Source of the DNA: Saxidomus purpurata | Lineage: Eukaryota; Mollusca; Bivalvia; Venerida; Veneridae | Direction of reading: 5' to 3' | DNA: 64,000 nt | Assembly: GCA_022818135.1 (NCBI GenBank) | Contig: JAFMSR010000009.1 | Location: forward strand, 16,700,077-16,764,076 | Shown: positions 12,536 through 23,215 of the stretch, piece after piece | Layout: every line of letters begins with the position of its first letter | Numbering within the stretch: the first letter of the stretch is position 1 | Made by a program: the position numbers and the translations under genes | Notes under the pieces: model-generated | The model's input: the letters and a program-made list of their open reading frames with translations, nothing else | Databases searched by the model: none | What the model was told of the DNA's origin: nothing

Positions 12536-13586
12536 GAGGATGGACGTCTGATACAAGTTATTCAGAACGATGAATATTTAAATTGACCACCTGTACACAT
12601 CTGAAATACTGTAGAAGCGGGTGTTATTTCAATGGTGCATGGCACACAAAAGGAAATTACGGAACGTATAGCTTGGCTTGTTGATTAGTAGACAGATGTG
12701 GATCTATCTTACCTCTGCAATGTCGCATATTGTATTTGTACCATATCTTACCACTTTTTAAAAGCTGAGTCCCTTTGTTAAAAAGTATTTAAAAAATTTA
12801 CGGAAAAGAATGGCTTATCCCCCCCACACCACACACAACACGTACCTTTCTTGCAGAGAACTCTCTTGAAATGTGGTCTTTTTATATTTGCTTCCAATTG
12901 AACAAGAGGGACATATATCTAATTCATGTTTTTTTTAACATCTTTGCGCATATTAGTGCTTTCACAATGTTATTAAAGATGCCATTATATTTTTGTCTTT
13001 TAAAAGGCTATTAATGGTTAAGAAATTTGAACTTTACCAATATCGGAGTAATGCGATTCTGCCTTTGCAAACAGTTAACCTGTACATCCTTCTTTGCAAT
13101 CAGGATACCCCAAACAAGTAACATAGAAATACCCGATTTTGTGACATAAGCAGGTACAAAACTATTTTGTAAGACTGTTGAAATAAGGTAGCAGCTTTGT
13201 TTCAATATTGCCATGTAACTTCACGGCGATCTCTCCTACTGTTAGGAATTTAAAAAAGGATAGTGATAATGGAATAAGTACACGTTATTTCAATAAAAAT
13301 CCGAGATGTTTATGGGAGTCTGTAAAATGAAAAGTAAAACAATACTTTTCCCTTCCTTAAATGCTAGGATAGTTCGGTATTTCAATCGCAATAGTTTCAA
13401 TAACAACAAGCGATTACAGTATGAATCTGTGGTTACTCAAAATGCCGAATTTCAGTCTAATGATAACTGTCTTTATTATATACTTAATGATTACTAACGG
13501 GATCAAGGTTACCATTTTAAGTTATGTGTGACCTATGACAGTTCATAAAAAATCATCAGTACCAGTCATTGATTTAGAAAATTTAA
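12536..13586. other. Sequence without visible gene
   Basis: Only short, unrecognised frames are present (13011-13214 minus and 13306-13497 plus). A short C-rich and CA-rich stretch lies near 12818-12842. Confidence 0.5.
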
Positions 13587-13997
13587 ACAGTTCATGGTTT
13601 TGTCCAAATGGAAAGATCGGCCAGTCCGTTTTCAAAATTATAATACAGTCAGGTTTACCCTGCTAGCGACAGACTGCAATCTCTCTAATGGTAAAAACAT
13701 TGTTTTTGAATAGCTGTGTTATGTTAGTTATTTCTTACTTTCTCTAATACCAAAATGTATTCACAGTTTTACGTCAAGACTGTTAGCTGTTCAGTCTGTA
13801 CATTTTCAGTTCACATCCCTTTGAACAGTTAGTGGTTTTGTTCAAATTGAAAGATCGGCAAGTCCGTTTTCGAAATTCTAATACAGTCAGGATTACTCTT
13901 CTAGCGACAGACTGCAATCTCTCTAATAGCAAAAACATCGTTTTAGAATAGCTGTGTAATTTTAGTTATTTCTTACTTTCTCTGATACAAAAATGTA
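13587..13997 (+). repeat. Tandem duplication with 238 bp offset
   Basis: Two head-to-tail copies, from about 13587 and from about 13825, share GAAAGATCGG (13611 and 13849), AGCGACAGACTGCAATCTCT and TTAGTTATTTCTTACTTTCT in the same order. Identity by eye is high over about 170 bp. It directly abuts the left inverted repeat at 14000 and has no counterpart outside the right inverted repeat. Confidence 0.85.
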
Positions 13998-13999
13998 TT

Positions 14000-14310
14000 C
14001 AGAAAGTTTGAGTGAAAATAACTACGGTTGGTGTCCATGAGTGAAATTGAGTGCAAATAACTACTGTAACAGTTGGTGTTCACGAGTGAAATTAACGTGC
14101 TATTACATAGAAGCCAACATTTTTTCGATTTATTTTATTTTTGAAAACTACTTTTTTGAGCTAGTTTCAATAAAATGTCAAAATTCGCGAGAAGTGTCAT
14201 CAGAAAGCATAGCAAACATGACGTCATTATAATGACTTCATCAGCGTATGGTTTCCAGTATTCATTACGCCCGGTATACTTTTTGACGATAATCCGGGTA
14301 ACAAATTTTG
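14000..14310 (+). repeat. Left arm of a long inverted repeat pair
   Basis: This segment is the reverse complement of about 21325-21600. Anchors in matching order are GTGTTCACGAGTGAAATTAA (14077), ATGACGTCATT (14219), ATGGTTTCCAG (14248), CGGTATACTTTTTGACG (14271) and ATCCGGGTAA. Identity by eye is about 75 percent with small indels. Its outermost part is itself a short direct duplication (GAGTGAAAATAACTAC and GAGTGCAAATAACTAC, about 50 bases apart). The arm may be the terminal inverted repeat of a large element or one of two independent copies inserted in opposite directions. Confidence 0.85.
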
Positions 14311-14344
14311 ATATTTTCACTGAGTGAGCAGTGAGTTTATCGGG

Positions 14345-14482
14345 ATATTGTCCACCGTTAAAATTAGATAAACCACCGAAAAACATAAAGTAAATTTCGA
14401 TAATCCACCGAAACACATAAGTTTCGATAAACCACCGAAAAACAGAAAATAAATTTCGATAAACCACCGAAAAACACAAAAT
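14345..14482 (+). repeat. Short tandem repeat, 27-32 bp x 4
   Basis: The core CCACCGAAAAACA recurs at 14373, 14405, 14432 and 14464, linked by TAAATTTCGATAAA. A fifth weak unit starts at 14351. It sits just inside the left inverted repeat. Confidence 0.75.
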
Positions 14483-14499
14483 AATGAACAGTCAGATCT

Positions 14500-14988
14500 G
14501 AAAAGAACATTCAGTTGCTGTCCATGTTACTAATTAACACTCTTGATACCTGGTTTTATGATATATTAAAATCAAAATTGCTCACAATTTGTGTATTTTA
14601 GTTTCATGTACACTAAATTTGTGAGCCGACCGGTAGCAGGGTTTTAGTTTTCGAGACAGCTTGTACTTTTTCAAGAGAACATTCAGTTGCTGTCCATTTT
14701 ACTAATTTACACTTTTGATACCCGGATTAATGATCTATTAAAATCCAAATTGCTCGCAATTTGTGTATTTTAGTAGTACTTAACGAGTGAGCCAACTGGT
14801 AGCAGGTTTTAGTTTTCGAGACCTCTTGTACTTTTTCAAGAGAACATTCAGTTGCTGTCCATTTTACTAATTTACACTTTTGATACCCGGATTAATGATC
14901 TATTAAAATCCAAATTGCTCGCAATTTGTGTATTTTAGTTGTACTTAACGAGTTAGCCAACTGGTAGCAGGTTTTAGTTTTAATATTA
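14500..14988 (+). repeat. Tandem repeat, 165-172 bp x 3
   Basis: AGAACATTCAGTTGCTGTCC starts at 14504, 14676 and 14841. Each unit continues with a TTTGATACCCGGATTAATG block and ends with GGTAGCAGGTTTTAGTTTT. The second and third units are nearly identical and the first is more diverged. The third unit runs straight into the 33 bp minisatellite. Confidence 0.9.
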
Positions 14989-14989
14989 T

Positions 14990-15795
14990 CTTCTATCTCC
15001 CCTTTCAAGAGGACCAGCTGATCTGCTATCTCCCCTTCCCAGTGGACCAGTTCCTCTTCTATCGGCCTTCTCAGTGGGCCAGTTTATCTTCTATCTTCAC
15101 TCCCATCGGGACAGCTGCTCTTTTATCTTTCGTTTCCAGTGTGCCAGCTTATCTTCTATCACCCCTTCACATTTGGACAGCTGAACTTCTTTCTCCCCTT
15201 CCAATTGGGCCAGCTGCTCTTCTGTCTTCTTTTCCCAGTGTACCAGCTGCTTAACTATCTCCCCTTCCCAGTGGGCCTGCTGCTCTTCTATCTCCCCTTC
15301 CCTGTGGGCCAGTTGCTCTTCTATCTCCCCTTCCCATTTGGACAGCTGCTATTTTATCTCTACTTTCCAGTGCGCCAGCTTATCTTCTATCTCCCCTTCC
15401 CATTGGAACAGCTGCACTTCTCTCACCCCTTCCAAGTCGGCTAGCTGCTCTTCTATCTCAATTTCCAAGTGTATAAGCTGCTCAACTATCTCCCCTTCCC
15501 AGTGGGCTAGCTGCTCTTCTATCTCCCGTTCGTAGTGGGTCAGCTTATTTTCTATCTCCCCTTCCCAGTGAGCCGGTTGCTCTAGTAACTAGCCTTTCAA
15601 GTGGATAATCTTCTATTTCCCCGTCCCAGTGGGCCAGCTTATCTTCTATCTCCACTTCCCAGTGGGCTAGCTGCTCTCCTATCTCCCCTTCCCAGTGTAC
15701 AACCTGCACTATCGTCTCCCATTCTCAATTGTCCAGCTGCTCTTCTATCTCCCCTGCCCAGTGGACCAGCTGGCCTTCTATCTCCCCTGTCCAGT
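14990..15795 (+). repeat. 33 bp minisatellite, first block (about 24 units)
   Basis: The unit contains CTATCTCCCCTTCCCAGTGG followed by GCCAGCTGCTCTT. The plus strand is strongly pyrimidine-rich. Because 33 is a multiple of three, open frames translate to an 11-residue repeat (LLFYLPFPVGQ or variants), including frames at 15139-15444 and 15601-15858. The frames switch at indels and begin arbitrarily, so I read them as non-coding. Units vary at several positions, indicating an old array. Confidence 0.9.
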
Positions 15796-16125
15796 AGGCC
15801 ATTTTATATTCCGATTCCGAAAAGGCTTTTGATACTATTATGCGTGATGCACTATTAGTGATGGAACTATTTGAAATTGGTATAAGCAGTAAAATGGTTA
15901 CAATGTTAAAGTCTTTTGTATAATCACGTGTCAGCTTGTGTTAAGGTATATTCAAATGTGTCAGATTTTTTCGAAGTCTCATTTGGGTTGAAACAAGGGG
16001 AACCACTCTCGTCGATCCTTTTTATTCTTTTCGTAAACGATGTCACGGTTAATCTAGATTTTAATTCATTGACAGAAACAGATATTAACTATTTAGTGGA
16101 TACCCGGGTACAAAAGTGCTACCCG
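15796..16125 (+). pseudogene. Reverse transcriptase fragment embedded in the minisatellite
   Basis: About 110 codons of a non-LTR reverse transcriptase interrupt the 33 bp array. The motifs are EKAFDT (catalytic block A, near 15820), GISSKM, then after a one-base frameshift near 15917 VSACVK, FGLKQGEPLSS (block B, near 15985) and ILFILFVNDV. The fragment stops before the catalytic YADD block and passes directly back into minisatellite units at about 16126. Its sequence differs from the reverse transcriptase at 17.8-20.9 kb (KQGEPLSS against KQGCSLSP), so it is not a local duplicate of that element. Confidence 0.85.
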
Positions 16126-17215
16126 TCTCAGCTCTACTTCCCGGTGGTCCAGCTAATTTCCTATCTCCCCTTCCCAGCGGGCCAGCTTATCTTCTATCTT
16201 CCCTTCCCATTGGGTCAGCTGCACTTCTATCTCCCCTTCCCAGTGGGCTAGCTGCTTTTCTATCACCCCTTCCTAGTGGACCAGCTGCTCTTCTGTCTCC
16301 CATTTCCAATGGAACAGCTGCTTTTCTATCTCCCTTTCCCAGTGGGTCAGCTAATCTTCTATCTAACCTTCCCAGTGGGTCAGCTGATCTTCTATCTTCT
16401 CTTCTCAGTGGGGCAGCTGATGTTCTATCTCCCCTAACCAACGGTCCAGCTTATTGTTTATCTCCCCTTTCCAGTGGACGAGCTGCTCTTCTTCTTCATT
16501 TCCAGTGGGCCAGCTTATTTTTATCTCCCGTTCCTAGTGGACGGCTGCTCTTCTATCTCCCTTTCCAAGTGGGCCAGCTATTCTTCTATCTCCACTTCCT
16601 AGTGGGCCAGCTATTCTTCTATCTGCACTTCCTAGTGGACCAACTGCTTTACTATCCCCCTTCCCAATGGGACAGCTGCTCATCTATATCTCCTTCCCAG
16701 TTGGCCAGCTGCAATGGACTAGCTATTCTTCTATCTCCACTTCCTAGTGGGTCAGCTATTCTTCTATCTTCACTTCCCAGTGGGCCAGCTGCTTTACCAT
16801 CTCCCTTCCCAGTGATACAGCTGCTCTTCTATATCCCCTTCCCAATGCGCCAGCTAATCTTCTATCTAACCTTCCTAGTGGGACAGCTGCTCTCTATCTT
16901 CCCTTTCCATTGGGCCTGCTTATATCCTATCTCCCCTTCCCACTAGGGCAGCTGCTCTTCTATCTCTCTTTCCCAGTGAGCAAGCTTATTGTTTATCTCC
17001 CCTTTCCAGTGGACCAGTGTTCTACTTTTTACCAGTAAGCCAGCTAGTGTTCTATCTCCCCTTCCCAATGTACAGCTGCTCTTCTATCTTCCTTTGCCAG
17101 TTGGCAAGCTAATCTTCCATCTTTCCTTCCTAGTGGGCCAGCTGATCTTCTATCTCCACTTCCTAGTGGGCCAGCTGCTATTCTATCTTCCCTTCCCAGT
17201 TGGAAAGTTTCATTT
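16126..17215 (+). repeat. 33 bp minisatellite, second block (about 33 units)
   Basis: This continues the first block in the same phase and orientation with the same unit. It gives a 276-codon open frame (16116-16946) of degenerate 11-residue repeats and a mirror frame on the minus strand (16441-16187, units like GDRRAADPLGR). Neither has a credible start or host-like composition. The array ends in GGAAAGTTTCATTTTGCCGG near 17215. Confidence 0.9.
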
Positions 17216-17789
17216 TGCCGGCTGCATATAATAGCAGGGTTGATTCTTCTCCTGTAAACTAAGTAGTTATATTTGATGGAACACTCTACCTACCAAATCA
17301 TAGGTGTGTGTCTTGAAATTTGCAGTGTGAAGTTTCCCTTTTTTAGTTTGGTTAGTACAGTTACATCAGAATCAGCTTGTTTGCATGTGCGACCTGATCG
17401 GTCATACATGATTGACAGGTGAAAAATACTTCAGGATCTGTTTATTTCTTTTACCTGCTACGTGATTGGCGGATGAAATAGACACGGAAGTCAGTATCAA
17501 AATTTTAGGTCAGTCTCAAAGGTTTTCTGTTTCACGCAATTCACGCGTTGTCAAGGGTATTATAAAAAAATGCGTTTAAAAAGTCAGTCATTATTAATGA
17601 TGTTGGCTTAGTACAAATAAATTTACTGAGTCTCTGGGTCCGTATTTAGATTATTGCGATTGATTTAGCAAGTTGTTACAGATAATAAATATACGTATTC
17701 TTTGCTCTTGGGTTAATTTTTGGAGACAGGCTTAATATTACATGAAAAAAAAACTTGTTCAATTTGTAATGGGATTAAAATTAATAAAC
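17216..17789. other. Sequence between the minisatellite and the retrotransposon
   Basis: No domain or array is visible. An apurinic-type endonuclease region would be expected upstream of the reverse transcriptase if the retrotransposon were complete, but no such motif was seen here. Confidence 0.45.
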
Positions 17790-20700
17790 AAAAACTCAAG
17801 GATGTGGATAAGTTAATGCCAGGCTGCAGAAATGCATAGACTTAGGTATTAAAAGTCAAATGAAAATAAGTCTTCCAAGTTGAAATTTTGTAATAAAGTT
17901 CAGCCGTAATTATAAAAGAAGAAAAGCACGAAAGGAATGGTGGAGTGAAGAGCTACAGGGTCTGTGGAATGTAATGTGTGTGGCAGAAAGTAACTGGGTT
18001 AAATGTAAATCAGCTGCAAAACCACGTCTTAAGCATATTTTTGTGGAAAAAAGGAAAATATTTGATAAACATGTTCAAAAAGCAAAACGTCGTTATTGGG
18101 TTGAATTACAAGAAAAATTGATAGATGAAGCTCGATGTAATAAGGTAGATTTTTGGAAAACAATTGGTCGGCTATGTGTTAGGGATACAGAACTAGTTCT
18201 GTACCTTTTGAAGTTCAAGATGAAAATGGTAATTTAACTAGTAATGCTAAAAAGGTTTTTTTGTAAATGGACACAGAGTTTAGCAACCTTTTAAATGCTG
18301 ATTCAGATCTAAATTTAGATAGTCAGGTTTCGCAAGATAATTCTAATAATTTTGGTAGATAAGATATCCATATCGAGCAGCATTATGTTCAGGTCACATT
18401 GTAAGATGTAAAGAAAGCTGTTTTTAATGTTACAAAGAACAGAGCTATGGGATATGATGAGCTACAAATAGATGTATTAAAAACGTACAGGTAATATACT
18501 GTCTACATGAGTTGTTAAAGTATTGCTACAGTAAAGGAAAAATTCCAAAGAGTTGGGCAAAAGTATATTAAACCCAATTCCTAAGAGTTCTACTAGTACT
18601 ATCTATGACCCATTGTCCTACAGAGGTATTAGTATTACTATTAGACCTATTGTATACAAAATTTATTGTTCCTTGCTAAACGAGAAACTAACAGCATGCA
18701 TTGAATCGGAAAATGCTCTGATTGAAGGTCAAAATGGGTTCAGAAAGAATAGAAGTACGATAGATCATCTCTCAACACTAACAAATGTAATTGAAACAAG
18801 GAAAAAGAAGAAGTTATCAACGTTTTGTGCATTCATCGATTTACGTAAAGCGTACGACTCACAAAACCGTCATATTTTATGGAGTAAACAAAGTGATACT
18901 CCAATTAATGATCAGTTATTTAAAACAATACAGTACATCTATAATAATGTGGTTTGTTAAATTAGAATTTATTAAATGGCTTTAATACTGATTGGTTCTC
19001 TGTTAATACTGGACTAAAACAAGGTTGTTCATTGTCCCCAATGCTCTTTGATATATACATCAATGATCTGGCAACCAAAATTGATGCCCTTGGAAAAGGT
19101 ATAGTCATAGAAGGTCAAAATGTATCAATCTTACTGTTTGCAGATGATTTTGTTTTAATGGCAGAAAATGTGAAAGATCTACAGTGTATGTTGAATGAAC
19201 TTAACACTTGGTGTAAAGAAAACAAAATGTCTATTAATGTTAATAAATCAAATATTGTTCATTTTAGAAATGAGTCTGTGGGAAGAAGTATTTTTGATTT
19301 TAAATGTGGTAATGAAAGTATGAAGTATGTTGCATAGTATAAGTACCTAGGTATAGTTTTAACAGAACACTTAAATTATACAGTAACAACTAAAACAGTT
19401 GCACAGTCAGCTAATAGGGCTCTAGGACTACTTATTGCCAAATCAAAAGCAGTTGGAGGTTTCCCATATGAAGCATTCACAAAACTGTTTGAGACAACTG
19501 TTGTGCCAGTTATAACATATGGAGCCTCAATATGGGGAAATGAAGAATTCAGTTGCATAAATGCAGTTCAACATAGAGCAGCTAAGTATTTTTTAAACGT
19601 AGGAAAGTATACGCCGAATGCAGCTTTTATTGAAGATATAGGCTGGACACCAATGAGCTGTAAAATAAAGAAATGTATTATTTATCAATGGTGCAGACTT
19701 AATAATATGAATAGAAATATGATAAATAGCCAAGTGTTCCAGTGGTCATACCCTTGTAAAGGTAGAAATTGTAGAAATTGGTGCTTCAAATTTTGTAATA
19801 TGTCTTTAAAGACAATTGAACAGGAATGTTGGGTATGCACCACAGGGGTCCAGTCAGCCATGCGAATTCACAGCGAATTCACAGCAGAAGTCAATTAACA
19901 TGACTGGTCACTGGTAGACTAGCTTCTGTTTATCATATTCAGCTACTGTATAACTTACATTATGTACAGATAATGTAGGAAAGTGATGTTAGTTATACAT
20001 AAATTTAAAGACCTTCATAAGATGTTATTATTTTGTTTTATCAGTTACATTTTAGGAATGTAATTTCCCAATTAAATTAAATTATAAAAAAATGAACACT
20101 TACAATTATTATATCCAAATTATTATATCCAAATAATTTTCTAATATGACAGAAACATAATATGTTTTTGACTTTAAAATTGCTGCAGAATAACTGTGAT
20201 TTCAATATTAAATTAAATTAGATTGAGTAATGTTTTATATACTCAAGTAATTACTCTGAGACTAAACTAATTATCACTAAGATTAGATGTTACACTTAAT
20301 TGATACATAAAGGAAATTTAGTTTTGGCTTATTTTACAATTATAGTTTGGCATGAGTTAGATGGATGTACCAGTACAGATACATTTATGTGTAAACAATT
20401 CATCTCAGACAAAGTACTTACAGATTGTTTTGAGGAATACAAAAATTCCTGGTTCCAAGAAATAAATAGAGTCAATGCTCAAAGAGGTGAAGGCCATAAT
20501 AAGCTAAGATTCTATAGAAAATTCAAGCAAATTTATGAAGTAGAACCCTATTGTTGTAAAGTGTTGAATAGAAGACACAGAGGTGCTTTAGCAAAATTTA
20601 GAAGTGGAACTGCACCAATAAATATTGAAATTGGTAGATATACTAATGTACCACTTGAATCAAGAAAGTGTTTACATTGCAATAGCCTAGGAATAAGTGT

Positions 20701-20930
20701 TTTAGAAGACGAGAAACATGTAATTTTTGACTGTCCCTTGCATTTTGATATTAGGAGTAAACTTTTACACGAAGCCAATAATCAGTTTGAACATTTTGAT
20801 GATTTTGACACTGATTTGAAATTGAAACATCTATTGGCAGACAGTAATATTGTAAATTTAACTGCCAAAACCTGCTACCATATGCTGGGAAAACGCAGAG
20901 AGAACATTTACAGTAACTAAAAGTATAGTA
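17790..20930 (+). mobile_element. 5'-truncated, frameshifted non-LTR retrotransposon
   Basis: A LINE-type polyprotein is read in several frames. The pre-RT linker is at 17910-18235 (EWWSEEL, FDKHVQKAKRRYW, DFWKTIGRL). The finger region is at 18400-18660 (KNRAMGYDELQ, PIPKSS, SYRGISI). FRKNRSTIDHL and the catalytic FIDLRKAYDS lie at 18738-18860. GLKQGCSLSPMLF is near 19015 and the active-site LLFADDFVL at about 19130, followed by NKSNIVHF and, after a stop at 19335, YKYLGI. A C-terminal Cys/His segment at 20668-20745 (CLHC...EDEKHVIFDC) has the usual C2HC layout. The aspartates of the FADD box are intact, but at least three frame breaks and the lack of an endonuclease domain show it is not autonomous. 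It resembles invertebrate Jockey/CR1-group elements. Confidence 0.9.
19835..20370 (+). other. A+T-rich interruption inside the retrotransposon
   Basis: Coding similarity stops around LKTIEQECWV (about 19835) and resumes near 20370-20400 (KQFISDKVLTDCF). The 0.5 kb between is A+T-rich, full of stops, and contains a small direct repeat (ATTATATCCAAATTATTATATCCAA near 20106, two copies of the ATTATATCCAA type). It is most likely an insertion or heavily eroded pol sequence. Confidence 0.5.
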
Positions 20931-21324
20931 ATGAATACATTATGAAAAATAAAGCAGTCCGTTCCTAATTAAGCACTGTTCTTTGTTTTAATTGATTGAT
21001 TAATCAGGATAAGTAGTAATGGATAGAAGCCATTGCCTGTATATTATTACCTGATAAAATGATTAGAACAATCTTAGTTTTATTTGTATATAATGTATGT
21101 ACTTCTGTGGTCACATGTTTTAAGTGTAAAGTAATTTTAAGCACCCTTGATACAAAAGTGACATTTCCAGCCTGTTATTAATTTCATTTATTATCTTATT
21201 CATGCTTGTGATTATAATTATTTATTTTATGTTTTTCAGTGAATTATAGAGTTTTCTCAGTGAAATAAAAGTGATAATCCACAGTTTTGAAACAGTGGAT
21301 TACCATTTTTATTTTTCACTGTTT
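20931..21324. other. Region between the retrotransposon 3' end and the right inverted repeat
   Basis: AATAAA lies near 20947, just after the last codons. A small hairpin occurs at about 21274-21302 (TAATCCACAGTTT pairing with AAACAGTGGATTA, one mismatch). No poly-A or microsatellite tail marks the end of the retrotransposon. Confidence 0.5.
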
Positions 21325-21600
21325 TGCGCTCTTTTACCCGGATTTACGTCAAAAAGTATACCGAGCGTAATTAATGCTGGAAACCATGCGACGATGACGT
21401 CGTTTAAATGACGTCATTTGCGCTATGTTTCTGGTGACGTTTCCCGCGATTTTCGATATTTTGTAGAAACAAACTCAATAAAAGTAGAGTTTTAACCATA
21501 AAATAAACAGAAAAATTGTTGGTATCGGTGTAACATCACGTTAATTTCACTCGTGAACACCAAAAGCTGTTATTTTCACTCGTGGCTGCGCCACTCGTGA
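21325..21600 (-). repeat. Right arm of the long inverted repeat pair
   Basis: This is the reverse-complement partner of 14000-14310. From the inside outwards it carries TTACCCGGATTTACGTC, AAAAAGTATACCGAGCG, GGAAACCATGCGACG, AATGACGTCATTTG, then TTAATTTCACTCGTGAACAC at 21540. The pair encloses about 7.0 kb. It overlaps the self-complementary palindrome at 21518-21660. Confidence 0.85.
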
Positions 21601-21660
21601 AAATATCACTTTTGGTGCTCACTCGGTGAAATTATAACATGATCTTACACTGAAACCAAC
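21518..21660. repeat. 143 bp imperfect palindrome
   Basis: The left half starts GTTGGTATCGGTGTAACATC and the right half ends CTTACACTGAAACCAAC. The arms of about 50 bases are complementary with scattered mismatches. The centre (TTTTCACTCGTGG / CCACTCGTGAAAA) is a second, inner foldback. It forms the outer end of the right inverted repeat, and only half of it is matched at the left arm. Similar CACTCGTGAAAA-type terminal sequences are widespread in bivalve DNA as far as I recall. Confidence 0.75.
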
Positions 21661-22954
21661 AATTATCCTCTATGTAATAACAGGCTTGTAACAATGTCTT
21701 TAGTTATATTGTAATGATTAATGATTTTTTATTCCAGATATAGTGTAGTCTGATATTGATAAACGACAGTATTATCTTCAGCTATCTGAACCTTTTTTTA
21801 GTTTATTTAAATAGGATTAATGGACTATTTTTAATATTGTAATATAATATAATTTAATGTAAATTATAGCATGTGACCATGTGTACTGTTTACTCTTTTA
21901 TTGTCTATCATAATTCTTGTTAGAATAGCAGACATGTTAGTCACTGTTTTTATATTGCATGAAATGTACATTATGTGTAACATGTATGGTGAGACAGAAA
22001 TAAATAATAAAAGAATAAAAATATGTCTTAAAAACGTGACTTACTCTTCCTTAATTTACCACACAAGAGTCATTCTTAATTATTATGGTAATAACATATT
22101 GGCGTATTTGACAAACTGTTATCTAGATGTCGTACTTCTTAGCGATATAAGTGCTATTTGTTTATTCAATACCAATATGTCTTACTTGCTTAAAGCTGAA
22201 TCTTGGTTTCAAGCCACTGACGGATTCCTTCTCTATAATCTCGGCTTGGTCTTGAGTCTTGGACAGTGTCCAAGCCAGTTTTTGATGACCATTTTTTCTC
22301 TAATCCAGGACTGGAGACGCGCATGTGACCATTGTACTTTCAAACCAAATATAGGGTAGGCTTGAAAGATTGGTATTATCAGTGAAACGTAAGTTGTCGC
22401 AGCACAATACATGTATAGGACATATTTCGGTGTATTTAACTGCATTTTGTACCTCACATATTTTTCTACATAAATGTACACATTAAGAATGGATTTAATA
22501 TGATAGTCTTATAGATACGTTTATATTCTTTGTTTTGCTTATCAAACTCATTTTGTTTTATAATTAGGACTATATAATATGATTCAATTTCGCTAGAATA
22601 TAATCTAAAATTAACAAATTGGTAAAGACTTCTTTGAAATTTTCTAAAAAAAAAAATAGAAAGAAAAAATATGCTTCATTGTACGACCGCCTTTTCATAA
22701 GCAGTTGTCGCCAGGATCACATTATTTGTCCCTAATCTTTCACCACCTGCGCTCTGTGTCTCGCTCTTTATCTCGCCACTCCATATTCTTACGAATAAGA
22801 TGCATCATTATAACTTCCTTATTCGCTCGTTCTCCCCATATTGTCCGTTCTTCTCTATCCACTCACTCACTCACTTCAATCCTGGATTAAAACTCGGCTT
22901 GTTCAATCTAGGTTTCAAGCCATAGAAAAGAAATTGGCCATAAGTTGTTTCCTT
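21661..22954. other. Sequence without visible gene
   Basis: A 152-codon plus-strand frame (21901-22359) begins without ATG and resembles no family. An A10 run lies near 22650. Nothing else was noted. Confidence 0.45.
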
Positions 22955-23215
22955 CCCGGCCATCATGTTGCTAAATGTCTAGGACAAGTTCGATAATCAG
23001 CAAAATCGCCGACGGCAATTTTGGATTATTGCCCTTGAATTATCGAAAAATGATAAAATTAGCCTTGTCCGCAACACATAGTTGAAACAGGTGAATTAGA
23101 ATTTTTCTCTCTATAGTTTGAACAGGTTTTATAAATCCTATGAACTGCCAGATATTGAGTTATGCCTCTTTGACGGGCGTATTTTGTGACAGTTTGGCAC
23201 TCTTGCTTCAAATAA
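22955..23215 (+). repeat. Dispersed repeat, GGGAACACCC family, copy 2 (5'-truncated)
   Basis: It is collinear with about 3610-3862: AAGTTCGATAATCAGC, GGATTATTGCCCTTGAATTA, GAAACAGGTGAATTA, GAACTGCCAGATATTGAG, TGACAGTTTGGCACTCTTG. The 5' G/C-rich start seen in copy 1 is missing. Confidence 0.7.

Noticed and set aside
16116..16946. 276-codon plus-strand frame of hydrophobic 11-residue repeats resembling a membrane protein
   Set aside because: It is a translation of the 33 bp minisatellite. Frames change at indels, and the mirrored minus strand is also open.
14990..17215. CRISPR-like array because of regular repeats
   Set aside because: The units are contiguous without unique spacers, the repeats are heterogeneous and the setting is eukaryotic.
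21901..22359. 152-codon frame, possible small gene
   Set aside because: There is no ATG at the start, no family signature and an uneven composition. A chance frame is more likely.
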